NCBI GenBank assembly: GCA_963728475.1
Contig: CAVSKL010000001.1
Coordinates: 186,001-250,000, forward strand
Reading direction: 5' to 3'
Origin: CAVSKL01 sp963728475 [NCBI: Candidatus Eiseniibacteriota bacterium]
GTDB lineage: Bacteria; Eisenbacteria; RBG-16-71-46; JABDJR01
DNA length: 64,000 nucleotides
The notes beneath the pieces were generated by a model, which did no database searches, was not told the origin of the DNA, and worked only from the letters and a program-made list of their open reading frames with translations. The position numbers and the translations under genes were made by a program. Positions 34,426 to 44,300 of the stretch are shown here, piece after piece; within the stretch, counting starts at the first letter, position 1, and each line of letters opens with the position of its first letter.

Positions 34426-35460
34426 CTACCGTCGGGGGGGCGGTCCGCTCGATTCCCGCAGCACCAGCTGGGTGGGCATGACCTCGGTCCGGGCGGGCAA
34501 GTCCTTGTTTTCCAACCCCTCCAGGAGCATGCGGGTGGCCCGGATCCCGATCTCGTAGATCGGCTGCGAGATCGTGGTCAGCCGCGGCCGGACGTAGGTG
34601 GTGAGGCGGATGTCGTCGGCCCCGACCACGGTGAGGTCCCCGGGAACTTCAAGCCCGAGTTCCTCCTGGGCGACCCGCATCGCACCGATGGCCATGGTGT
34701 CGTTCGCCACCACCAGGGCGGTGGGCCTCGGGCGGAGGGCAAGGAGTTCACGGGCGGCGGCGGCGCCGCTCTCCTCGGAGAAATTGCCCCACAGGCGCGG
34801 CACCGCATCGATGGAGATCCCGGCCTCGCGGAGGGCGTCGGCCATGCCGCGGCTTCGCTCCTCCCCCACCGTGGTGTTCTCCAGCCCGCCGATGAGGGCG
34901 AGGCGCCGGTGGCCCAGTCCAAGCACGTGGCGCACCATGTCGCGCGCCCCGGTCCGGTTGTCGGCGACCACCGCCGCCGCGCCCTCCCGCATGGAGTTCA
35001 CCAGCACCAGCGGGGCGTGCATGTCGACGAGTTCCTGCACGAACGCGTCCTCGGCGATGGTGCCGAGAAGCAGCATGCCGTCCACCCCCCCCTTGCGGAT
35101 GAGGCGGGTGTGGGTCCGGTCCTTGAGGAACCGGTCGTCGGCGATCTCGATGAGGAGCCGGAACCCGGCCTCGCTGAGGCCGCTCGAGATACCGCTGATC
35201 GCCTCCGCGAAGTAGAAGTCGGCGAAGACGTGGGAATCGGTCTTGGGGAGCACCACCACCACCGCGTCCGCGCGCCGCCGGGCCAGCCCCCGGGCCATGG
35301 TGTTGGGTTCGTAGCCCGCCTTGTCGATGACCTTGAGCACCCGGGCCTTGGTCTCGGCGGAGATGCGCGGATCGTCGTTGATGACCAGGGAAACGGTGGA
35401 CCGCGAGACCCCGGCGAGCTTGGCGATGTCGCGAATGGTGGGTTTGGCCGCGTGCTCCAC
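34426..35460 (-). CDS. LacI-family transcriptional regulator of the glucan locus
   Basis: 344 residues. The N-terminal LacI helix-turn-helix TIRDIAKLAGVSRSTVSLVI is followed by the hinge YEPNTMARGLARRRA. The periplasmic-binding-protein-like effector domain includes LALIGGLENTTVGEERSRGM and DLTVVGADDIRLTTYVRPRL. The GTG at 35460 has AAAGGA six bases upstream; the long upstream frame extension is not protein-like. It probably represses the locus and releases it on binding a maltodextrin or similar sugar (inference from family and context). An operator lies in its own promoter, so autoregulation is likely. It is transcribed in the same direction as the operon, about 180 bp ahead of it. Confidence 0.94.
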   Translation of the reverse strand: MEHAAKPTIRDIAKLAGVSRSTVSLVINDDPRISAETKARVLKVIDKAGYEPNTMARGLARRRADAVVVVLPKTDSHVFADFYFAEAISGISSGLSEAGFRLLIEIADDRFLKDRTHTRLIRKGGVDGMLLLGTIAEDAFVQELVDMHAPLVLVNSMREGAAAVVADNRTGARDMVRHVLGLGHRRLALIGGLENTTVGEERSRGMADALREAGISIDAVPRLWGNFSEESGAAAARELLALRPRPTALVVANDTMAIGAMRVAQEELGLEVPGDLTVVGADDIRLTTYVRPRLTTISQPIYEIGIRATRMLLEGLENKDLPARTEVMPTQLVLRESSGPPPRR

Positions 35461-35523
35461 GGGCGTTCCTTTCGGGGGGCGAGGCCCGGAGGACAATCCG
35501 GGGCGGCGACGGTCCCCGGCGTT

Positions 35524-35542
35524 TTGAACCGGTCCAATTATA
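35524..35542 (-). promoter_or_regulatory. lacI-family gene promoter -10 with operator O5
   Basis: TATAAT at 35542-35537 on the minus strand overlaps by one base the operator TTGAACCGGTCCAA (35524-35537, one mismatch). The regulator start codon lies 64 bp downstream. This is the classic position for self-repression. Confidence 0.78.
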
Positions 35543-35891
35543 CCCGGAGGGCGGCCGCCGGGGGGAGCAACCGCCGTCCCGGCCCGGAATTCCGACCGCA
35601 TACGTCCTGAACTGCCGCGCGGGCGCTCTACGCGGGGGGGAGGGCGGCGGAGGGACCCTCCTCCGGGGGCCCTTCCTCCCCGTCCGAGGCCTCGGGCCGG
35701 GGGGCGGGAGCCCGGTTCACGCGGGCCAGGAGAAGCGCGGCGGCCAGGGCCGCCCCCGCCGCGACCAGCGCCGCCGGAAGCGGGATCGAGCCCCCCCAAC
35801 GGCCCGGAAGGGCGCGCGCCGCCGGGGCCGGCATACTCCTTGGTCAGTCCCCGGACTTCGATCCCCTCCCCCTGGCCGGATGGAAGCGAGG
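35543..35891. other. GC-rich intergenic stretch, doubtful 68-aa frame
   Basis: No secure gene. A minus-strand frame at 35628-35834 would encode 68 residues with one hydrophobic segment (PAALVAAGAALAAALLLARV) and an acidic proline-rich tail, but its only AAGGAG lies a single base before the ATG. In a second frame just upstream, minus 35865-35825 reads GIEVRGLTKEYAGPGG, which looks like the first residues of an ABC-transporter ATPase and then stops resembling one. Either is weak. Confidence 0.35.
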
Positions 35892-36104
35892 TCACCGGGT
35901 CTTGTGGCTCTCCTTGGTGTCTTCGGGCCGTTCCGTGAACTTGACGTCGACGATGCGCCCCCCCCTCACGGGGTTATCGGCGGGCGGAGGCCGGTGATGT
36001 ACCTCCGAGCGTGGACGCGAAGACCCGGAGAGCCCCCGCGCCAGCATCTTGAGGAAGCGGTAGAGGGCGTAGAAGAGGATGAGGTAAAGGAAGAGTCTCA
36101 ACAT
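35892..36104 (-). CDS. Small membrane protein, DUF4834-like
   Basis: 70 residues. An N-terminal transmembrane helix (MLRLFLYLILFYALYRFLKM) is followed by a basic, proline-rich cytoplasmic stretch and a short C-terminal acidic/aromatic segment (GRIVDVKFTERPEDTKE). The layout is like the small DUF4834 proteins of Bacteroidota, but the similarity is by eye only. It is transcribed 35 bp after the zinc-ribbon DUF2007 gene and probably with it. Function unknown. Confidence 0.65.
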   Translation of the reverse strand: MLRLFLYLILFYALYRFLKMLARGLSGSSRPRSEVHHRPPPADNPVRGGRIVDVKFTERPEDTKESHKTR

Positions 36105-36139
36105 CGGCGATGGTTTCCCGCCCGGCGGCGCGGCGGAGG

Positions 36140-36493
36140 TCAGTGGAGCCCGGGCCCAAGGCTCCGGAGATAACCCTCGATCGCGCGGCAGGCGGCCGCT
36201 TCCCGGTCCTCCAGGACCAGAACCCGCCCCCAGAACGGCCGGCCGAACCCGGCCCGGCCGTCGAATCCACCTCCCGGCGGGGAATCGAGCCAGGCCTCGA
36301 TTCCTTCGGACTCCAGGAGCTTCTGCACGGTGCGGCCGGAAAGCTCGTCGAGGGCCTGATAGACCACCCGGGTCCGGAGTTCCCGGTCCTCGCGGGGGGC
36401 GTCGCCCTCCGCCGGCCGGGCCAGCTTCACCCCGCAATCCGGACAGAACTCCTCTCCCACCGCCTCCAGCCCGCAGTTCGGGCAGTTGTGCAT
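36140..36493 (-). CDS. Zinc-ribbon protein with DUF2007-like domain
   Basis: 117 residues. The N-terminal zinc ribbon CPNCGLEAVGEEFCPDCG is followed by a DUF2007-type ferredoxin-fold signal-transducing domain (about 45-117): VVYQALDELSGRTVQKLLES, EGIEAWLDSPPGG, RVLVLEDREAAACRAIEGYL. Such domains are thought to be regulatory binding modules. The chosen start is the ATG at 36493 with a GGGGGA-type ribosome site; an upstream ATG at 36538 adds 15 low-complexity residues. Confidence 0.8.
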   Translation of the reverse strand: MHNCPNCGLEAVGEEFCPDCGVKLARPAEGDAPREDRELRTRVVYQALDELSGRTVQKLLESEGIEAWLDSPPGGGFDGRAGFGRPFWGRVLVLEDREAAACRAIEGYLRSLGPGLH

Positions 36494-36593
36494 CGGATCT
36501 TCCCCCTCGGCGGCTCCGGCTTCGCCGCCGGCCGCCAACCCGGCAATCCTAGCACAGCGATCCCAAGCGCCGCGGACTCCGGCGCATCAAATG

Positions 36594-36625
36594 ACACGCC
36601 CCCCGTGCGCGCACGGGGGGCGTGT
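36594..36625 (-). terminator. 32-bp perfect palindrome after OmpA fusion gene
   Basis: ACACGCCCCCCGTGCG is followed directly by its exact complement CGCACGGGGGGCGTGT, 39 bp past the OmpA stop. The minus strand then reads CATTTGATG, with a short T-run. It most likely terminates the OmpA transcript, although a protein-binding palindrome cannot be excluded. Confidence 0.75.
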
Positions 36626-36664
36626 GGAGGTAAAAGGAACCCGCTTCGTCGGAGCGGAAGCCGT

Positions 36665-38302
36665 TTACTTCTGGATGACCACGAACTCGATGCGGCGATT
36701 GCGCGCCCGCCCCAGGTCGGTGTCGTTGGTGTCGATCGGGCGCGCCTCGCCGAACCCGCGGGTCTCGAGGCGGCTCGCCTCGATGCCGTGATTGACGAGA
36801 TACGTCTTCACCGCGTCCGCGCGCCGTTCGGACAGTTTCATGTTCGAATCGTCGCTACCGATGTTGTCGGTGTGGCCCTGGATCTCGACGCGGATGTCGG
36901 GATGATCCTTCATGATCTTGATCACTTCGTCCAGCACCGGGATCGGATCCGCTCCGCTGATTTCCGCGGTCCCGAACTTGAAGTTGATGTGCGCCATCGG
37001 GAAGTAGATCGGCGCCTCATCCGGGCAACCGTCCGAATCCTCGTAGCCGTTGAAGGTCTCGGCCTCGTTCGGACACTTGTCGTCCTTGTCGAGGATGCCG
37101 TCGCCGTCGTTGTCCAGATCGGGGCAACCGTCGGTGTCCTGGTATCCGTCGAAGTCCTCGGGCTGGTTCGGGCACTGGTCGTTGACGTCGAGAATGCCGT
37201 CGCCGTCATTGTCCACGTCCGGGCACCCGTCGGTGTCCTGGTACCCGTCGAAGTCCTCGGGCTGGTTGGGGCACTGGTCCTCGGAATCGGCGATCCCGTC
37301 CCCGTCCGAATCCTTGATGCCCCCGGCGCCGCCCGCACGATACATGTCGCGCTGCTCGCCGAAGTCCAAGGTGACGGAGAACCGGTGGTTCTCGTTCAGG
37401 AACTCCTGGGGTTCGACCACGTAGGCGTAGTCGAAACGGAAGAACTTGATCCCCAGGCCGATGCCGCCCGCGAACTTGCCGTCGTCCACGCCCAGACGGA
37501 GCGCGCCGCGGAAGTCGTCGCTGAGCGGAACCCAGTATTCGGCGCCGCCGTGGAAACGATAGTTCTCGTCATCGCGAGTCTTCTCCACGTCGCCGCCCAG
37601 GGTCAGTCCGTCGACCGGAGCCACCGCCGCGCCGAAGCGCAGGTTGGTAGGCACGCTGTTGACGTGCCCCTGGCTCTGATCGCCCACCTTGGTTCCGAGG
37701 TCCTGGACCACCATGCCAAGGCGCACATACTGCGTGAGCGCAAACTGGGCGCCGAGGTCGATGCCCTGTCCGGTCACGTTATCCTCGCCGCTGCCGGGAG
37801 CCGCGGTGCCGACGTTCTGGGTATACAACTTGCCGTTGATGCCCAGGCTCACCGGCCCCGCCATGGTGGCGGCGGAGAGCATGATCAGGTTCTCGGAGAA
37901 GTTGAACGTCTTCCCGAAGGACCCGTCGAGATTGGTCTGGGTCAGGTTGTCGGTACTGGCATTGATCCAGGACAACCCCAGGGAGAACTTGTCCCAGCCG
38001 TAGGCCACCCCAACATAGTTGTGGTTACGGTCCAGGGTCATGCCTCCGGTGAACATACCGGTCGCACTGAATCCGCGCACCAGCGACAGTCCGGCCGGGT
38101 TCCAATACCCGGCTTCAACGTCGTTGGCGGTCGCGGCTCCGGTGCCGCCCATGCCGAAGTACCTGGCACCCACGCCCGCCCTGCTGAAGGCGACGGCGTG
38201 GTTGCTCTGCTGCTCTACGGCGTACGCCGCCCCGGGGACGGTTGCCGCGAGGAGCAGGCCAGTCAGCGCAAGGGCCCACGCGCCTCGGTTCCGACGAAAC
38301 AT
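36665..38302 (-). CDS. PorV-like barrel / TSP3 / OmpA fusion protein
   Basis: 545 residues. Signal peptide about 1-28 (ending AAYA). A PorV/PorQ-type barrel follows (about 30-315, with GVGARYFGMGGTGAATANDV then AGYWNPAGLSLV). Next are three thrombospondin-type-3 calcium-binding repeats (about 317-425, for example DSDGDGIADSEDQCPNQPED). The C-terminus is an OmpA peptidoglycan-binding domain (about 430-545, VEIQGHTDNIGSD, LSERRADAVKTYL, GRARNRRIEFVV). The ATG at 38302 has a perfect AAGGAGG eight bases upstream. It links the outer membrane to the cell wall and, through its PorV-like half, may bind secreted proteins such as the giant neighbour (inference). Confidence 0.93.
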   Translation of the reverse strand: MFRRNRGAWALALTGLLLAATVPGAAYAVEQQSNHAVAFSRAGVGARYFGMGGTGAATANDVEAGYWNPAGLSLVRGFSATGMFTGGMTLDRNHNYVGVAYGWDKFSLGLSWINASTDNLTQTNLDGSFGKTFNFSENLIMLSAATMAGPVSLGINGKLYTQNVGTAAPGSGEDNVTGQGIDLGAQFALTQYVRLGMVVQDLGTKVGDQSQGHVNSVPTNLRFGAAVAPVDGLTLGGDVEKTRDDENYRFHGGAEYWVPLSDDFRGALRLGVDDGKFAGGIGLGIKFFRFDYAYVVEPQEFLNENHRFSVTLDFGEQRDMYRAGGAGGIKDSDGDGIADSEDQCPNQPEDFDGYQDTDGCPDVDNDGDGILDVNDQCPNQPEDFDGYQDTDGCPDLDNDGDGILDKDDKCPNEAETFNGYEDSDGCPDEAPIYFPMAHINFKFGTAEISGADPIPVLDEVIKIMKDHPDIRVEIQGHTDNIGSDDSNMKLSERRADAVKTYLVNHGIEASRLETRGFGEARPIDTNDTDLGRARNRRIEFVVIQK

Positions 38303-38364
38303 CACCTTTACCTCCTTGCTCATCCCTGCGGCCCTACCTCTCTGTGCCGCTTCATCAAGAGTGC

Positions 38365-38389
38365 CGGGGGGCCGGCGTCCGGCCCCCCG
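38365..38389 (-). terminator. Terminator hairpin after the giant gene
   Basis: Perfect 11-bp stem CGGGGGGCCGG-CGT-CCGGCCCCCCG, 9 bp past the stop of the giant gene on the minus strand. No T-run follows. It lies between the giant gene and ompA-type gene, so the two are probably separate transcripts. Confidence 0.7.
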
Positions 38390-38397
38390 ACCCCTGA

Positions 38398-41300
38398 CTA
38401 TCGTTCGTTCCAGATGGCGACCTTGAGGACCTTCGGCTCCTGGCGCGAGCCGTCGCTCACCACGATCCGGACGATGTACACGCCGTTCGCGAGAGCCCGC
38501 CCGTCCTCGGTCTGGCCGCTCCACTCCAGGTTCACCGGGCCGATGCCCTTGGTTCCCTTGAAGATGGTGGCCACGTAGTCGCCGGCCCAGTCGTACGCCG
38601 TCACTTCAACGTCCGCGGGCCGGGTCACGTCGAAGTGAATCGTCGCATTGCCCACCAGCGGGTTGAAGGGGTTCGGAATCACTTCCGCCCCGCTCACCTT
38701 GATGACGTCGGCGCCCACCTGGAAGGTGCAGGTCGAGCTGAACTTGTTGCCCAGCTTGTCCTGGCCGGAGATCGTCACCGAGTAGGTGCCCGGAGCCAGC
38801 AGATTCCCACCGTTGGTGATGTTCACGCTGACGCCGTTCTCGGTGACTTCCGGCTCGGCCGCGATCGTGTTCCCGTTCGGGCCCATGACCTTGACCGTGA
38901 CCGTGCTCGGATCCACCCCCACCCCCGCATCCTGGAAGGAGGCGGTGAAGGTGTAGTGATCCGTCTGCTCGACCGGGGTCGCGGTCCCGCCGTCGCAGGC
39001 CACGCCGGGCGAGGAGGGCACCACCACCGGCGGGGTCATGTCCACGATGAAGCGCTGCTCAACGAACCGGCTGCCGGCGTTGAACACGTTGTCCATCGGG
39101 CCCCGGGTGTACACGGTGTACTCCTGGCCGGCCGCGTCGTACTTGATCGGGCCGAACACCTTCATGGCGTCCAGCGCCGCCTGCAGGTCCGCGGACACCG
39201 TAGCCTGGCCGCCCACCGTCACCTTGTCGCTGTAGAGCGTGATCTCCAGCACGGCGCCGTCGTGGAGACGGTGCCCGCCGGTGAGGACCGCCAGCGGCAC
39301 GTTCAGGGTGTCGCCGGGGGTGTACTCGCTCAGCGAGGGAGTGATGTAGGGCGCCAACGCATCCGCGGTTCCGGTGTACAGGAGAGTCCGCTGTTCCTGG
39401 TTGTCGATGTCCAGCTGGCTCCCCTGACCGCAGGAAACGCAGTCGTCGATGACCCAGACGTCGTACTTGAACCCACCGTCACCGGGCACCAGCTCGTCGC
39501 AGTCCATGCTGAGCGACCCGTAAAGTTCGCACAGCTCCTCTGCGTTCTCCTGCTCGCACTCGTTGTTGTCGTTCGAGGTCAGGTCGTCGATCCGGTCCTC
39601 CCGGAAGAGGAGGCCCGAACCGCCGTCGAACATGCGCACGGTGAGGATGTTCTGGTTGAGGTTCGTGTAACCCGCAGCAAACGTCAGCTTCGGACTGCCG
39701 ACGAACCCGCCATGGAACTCGATGTAGGGCGCGGTCCGGTCAACCATGAAGTTGAACGTGTAGTCGCTCCCGTACACCTTTCCACTGTCGTCCTTGAAGA
39801 CGATGCGGGCGGTGTGCGCGCCTTCCTTCAGCGCGTCGTTGTTGCTGCAGGTGTGCTGGTACTCCCAACCGTAGACCTGGCCGTCGCTCGTTGCCGGGGA
39901 GACGCTCAGGTTCGAGCCGGGATAGAGCACGTAGTCGCTGTACGTCGTCGCCGCGAGCTTACCGTCGAGGTAGAGCTCGATGCTGTTGTCGTCGATGTCC
40001 CCGCCCGCGCTCCGGATCACGCCGCGCAGGATCGGATCCTGATCGGTGTAGCCGGACCACTCGGGCGAAGCAACGATCTCGACGGGAGCGGTCTTGTCGG
40101 TGGTGACCACCGCCCAGACCTCGCTGGCGATGTCGTTGGTGTTGAACCGGATGACGTGGGCGGTGGTATCGACCACCACGTTTTGCACACCCGCGCCGGT
40201 CCAGCCCGTGGTCGAATTGCCCGACCAGCGCCGCACGGTCAGCTTGGACTGCGAGGCACCGTTCAGGTCGGCCGGGTCGTACCGGACCCACACCGTCGCG
40301 TCGTAACCGGCCGCGGTAAGCACATTGGCCGCGGTCCAGTTCGAATTGTGCAGCGAGGTACGGAAGGCCTGGCCCACGGTGTCGATGTAGCGGTCCTGCC
40401 ACTCGGGCGTTACCGGCATGTCGGTCCGCTTGATCAGCAGGCCGTAGTTGCTGGAGAACGCACCCGCGGGGACGCTCACGTCGAACGCGTCGGTCGGGTA
40501 GCCGTCGGAGGCCAGCAGCCCGCGGCCGTCCACGCCCGCCACGCCGTTGCTGCCCTTGTTGGGCGTGACCTGATGGAAGATGAGGGAGCTCATCACCATC
40601 TGGGTCTTCGGCGCGGGAGCGTTGTTGTCCGTCCGCTTCTTGCTGGCGGTAGCGTACACCGACAGGATCGCACCCTGGGTCGGGTCCAGGCTGGTGAAGT
40701 GCTGTCCGATGTCGAACGCTTCACCCGCCCACACCTTGTTGTCGTCGGCCTTGCGGTCCATCTCGGGGATGGCCTCGGCGATCGCGCCGGTTCCGTCCTC
40801 GCCGACCACCACCACGAACGGGGCGATCGTCGCGTCTCCGGTGGAGACCTCGATCCGGCCCGTCTGCAGCGTGCTGCCGGTGACCCAGACCCCCAGGTTG
40901 GTGATGTAGCCCAGGCCGGTGTCCGTCGGGGTCAGCTTGGTGGAGCCGTCCTCGGCGCGGTCCACGCGCATGGTCAACACCGGTGTGTTGGCCAGGTCGT
41001 AGAGGCCGCTGAAGATCTGCGTGTCGCCGGCGAGCGGAACGATCCCACCCTGACCGGGAAGCGCACCCTTCAGGCTCAGGTCACCGTCGCCCGGCTTGGC
41101 CGGGAGCGCGTCGGTGGCCACCGCCCGGAACTCGAGCATCTGGCCCGAGGCGAAGTTCGAGGTCCGAAGCTGCGCGTACCACAGGTCCTGCGGGATCAGC
41201 CCCGCCTGACGGGTAACCAGGCTTACGCCGGTGTCCATCGCGGTACCGATGGTGGTCCAGTCGGTGGTGCCGACCGGGCGGTACTGGAAGAACACCGTCG

Positions 41301-44300
41301 CCGCTTCCTTCTCCCCGAAGGTGAGGCCGTACACCCGGTCGTTGGTCCCCTTGGTGATGTAGGAGAGCAGATCGGGATTGAAGGCCGACACCTGCGCGAG
41401 CGGAGTGGCCACGTTCCGCACCGAGACGGTGACGGTGGTGTGGCTGTCCCCGCAGTTGGCCGCCTCGTCGGTGGCCCGCGCCTTGACCTCGTAGTCACCC
41501 TCGGCAAGGCCGGTGGTGTTCCAGTTGATCTTCCACAGGCCGTGGACGGCGTCGTAGCCCGCCGTACCCAGAAGGCCCCAGTCGCCGCCCACCGGCCGCA
41601 CGAAGAACTGGACCTCGGAGACGCCGGTCTCGTGATCGGCGGGGAGGTTCGGCTCGTCGTCGTCCACCGTCGCGTAGACGGTGACGGTGTTGCCGGCGGA
41701 CACGTCGGTGATCTGGCCGTTGTTGATCGGTTCGATCGTGGTGTCGTCGGTGGTGGTGTCGTTGGTCGACACGTGGAAGTTGGTCACTTCCACGTCCGGC
41801 GCCACGTTGTCCACGATCGTCTTCGCAGCCACCGTCTTCTTGGTCGTGTTTCCGGCGACGTCGGTCGCCACCACCCGCCAGTCCACCAGACCGGCGGCAT
41901 GGCCGAACTCGGCCAGGAGATCGACAGTGCTGCTGTACCGCGACAGGTTGGAGTCGAAGAGAGTCATGGCGTCGAAGTCATGCCAGTTCTCGTCGACATC
42001 CTCCTGCGCAGACCACTTCCACTGCCAGTTCACGCAGTTGTTCCAGGAGTCCTTGTAGGCCACATCCGCATCCGGGGTGGTCGCGATGAGGTCGGCGACC
42101 CGCTGGGCGGGATCGCAGACCTGGGTCGGCGTCACCGACCCGGCCAGACCCTGGATCCCGGCCTTGACCGCGTCCGTGTTGTTCGAGGCCACGTTCTCCG
42201 GAACGATGATCTGGTCGTTCTTCGGCGTGACCGCGGTGAACGCGGGTCCGGTCCGGTCGATGATGATCCGCGTCACCGCGGGGGCGGCGTCGGTGTTACC
42301 GGCGTCGTCGGTGGCGATGGCCGCGAGCTCGTAGGCACCCTCGGCGAGGGGAGAGGTGCTCCACTCGGACAAGGTCCACGTCTGGATGCTATCCAGGTCC
42401 TTCATCGTGATGTCGCCGTCGGCGAGGGTCCAGGCGCTGGTGCCGGCCGCGCGATAGTAGAACTTCACGTCCTGCGTATCGGTGCTGCCGTCCAGGATCC
42501 GGGCCAGGAGAACGTCCACGCCGTTCACCCGGGCGTTGTCCGGGTTCCAGACGAAGCTGTTCTCGTCGACGTAGCAGTCGGCCCCGTCGTAGTCGCGGCC
42601 GATGGCGACGATGCTCGCCTGCGGAGCCTTGGTGTCCACGACCTTCAGGGTCGCGTCCACGCTGTTGGCGTAGTTCTGGACCACGCTGGTCGTGTTGCAG
42701 ACCAGGTCCTGCACCGCCACCGACACGTCGTAGGTCGCGTTGGCGACCAGCGGGTTCCCGTCGGGATCCCGGTGCCCGTTCGTATTCCAGGCGAACGAGT
42801 AGGGACGGGTCTCGTCCGGGTTGTCGTTGGTCGGCGCGAACCCGTTCTGCGGATCCAGCAGGACCCAGCTGTTCGCGTCGTTCAGGTCCGTCTTGAGCTT
42901 GTAGTAGAAGGTCACGGTCAGGTCGTTGTTGACGAAGTCGGTCGACCCGCCGGTGGCCTCGATCACCACGCCGGTCTTGTCGTTGCGCTCGACCTGGGTC
43001 ACGGTCGCACCGTTCGCCGGGTTCTTGAGCGCCACCGCGACCGTGGGCGCGGTGTTGTCCACCACCAGGCGGTAGATGGCGTCGTCGACGTTGACCTCCG
43101 CGTTACCCCAGGCGTCCACGGAGCGGACCCGGACCTGGACCAGCGTCCCGTCGGTCGAGGGATCGAACCAGGTACGGCTGCCGTCCGGGTTCTGGGCCAG
43201 GGTGTTCCACTCGGTGGCCCAGATCGGCCCCATGTGGGAGGCCGCACCGGTCACGCCGGGCGCCGGCTCGTACACGAACTCGCCGCAGCGGTACACGCAC
43301 TCGCCCTCGCCGATCGGAATCCACGGCCCGGCCGCGTTCGGCTTCGAGGCGTCCAGGCGGCGTCCCTCGAAGTACACGTGGCCGCCGTCCATGGACGCGT
43401 CGCCCTGGGGCGTGGCCGCGTAGAGGGTCACCCCGCGCGCCACCGTTCCCAGGGTCTTGGCGCCGGTGAGGTCCTGGGTCAGCACGGTCTCGTCGATCCC
43501 GATGCCGTCCTGGTGTTCCTCGCCGATGGTCAGCCCGAAGAGCGGGGTCCGCGGATAGGTGTTGCAGTCGTCGTCGGCCTGGACCGCGATGAGCTGGGTG
43601 TCCTGCGGGGGAGTCACGTCCTGGACGGTGACGATCCCGCTGGCGCTGTTGCTGCCGCAGTTGCCGGAGCTGTCGCGGACCGCCACCACGATGGTGTACG
43701 TGCTGTCCGTGCTTCCGGCCAGGTTCTCGGGAGTCACCCAGTCGATCTTCCAGAGGTCGTCGGCGCCGTCCGGGGTACCCATGTCGTCCAGGGTGCCGAG
43801 GCCGATGACGTTCTGGTGTCCCTGGCCGTCGATGTAGGAGAACTGGACGGCGTAAAGGCCCGCCGACTCGTCCTTGATGGTGTGGTCATCGGGCCACTCG
43901 CCGGACGGGTAGCTCCACCACAGGCCGTCGTTGATCCGGGCCGCCAGCGGCACCGTATCCCCACCGGCCACGTGGACGCTGTTTCCCTCGGCACCCGAAC
44001 CCGCCTCGAACTGTTTGTTCCCGGCGTAGATGTAGGTGACGATCGGGTCCACGTCGTCCAGGCGGAGCCAGATCCCCTCGCTGTCGTCGTTGCTGTTGCA
44101 GGCGTAGTCGGTGGCAAGCACGCGGAACCGGTATTCCTTGGCGGGGAGATCGCTCCCCACCGCGTTCCGCATGGCCTCGCCGAGGGCCGAGACACTCGGC
44201 ACCTCGAGCCGCCACTTGCCGTCCGGATTCTGGGAGTCGCCGGCCGCGTCCCGGTACTGGAACCCGCCCAGCTCACCACCCAGATCCACCCAGCGGGGAT

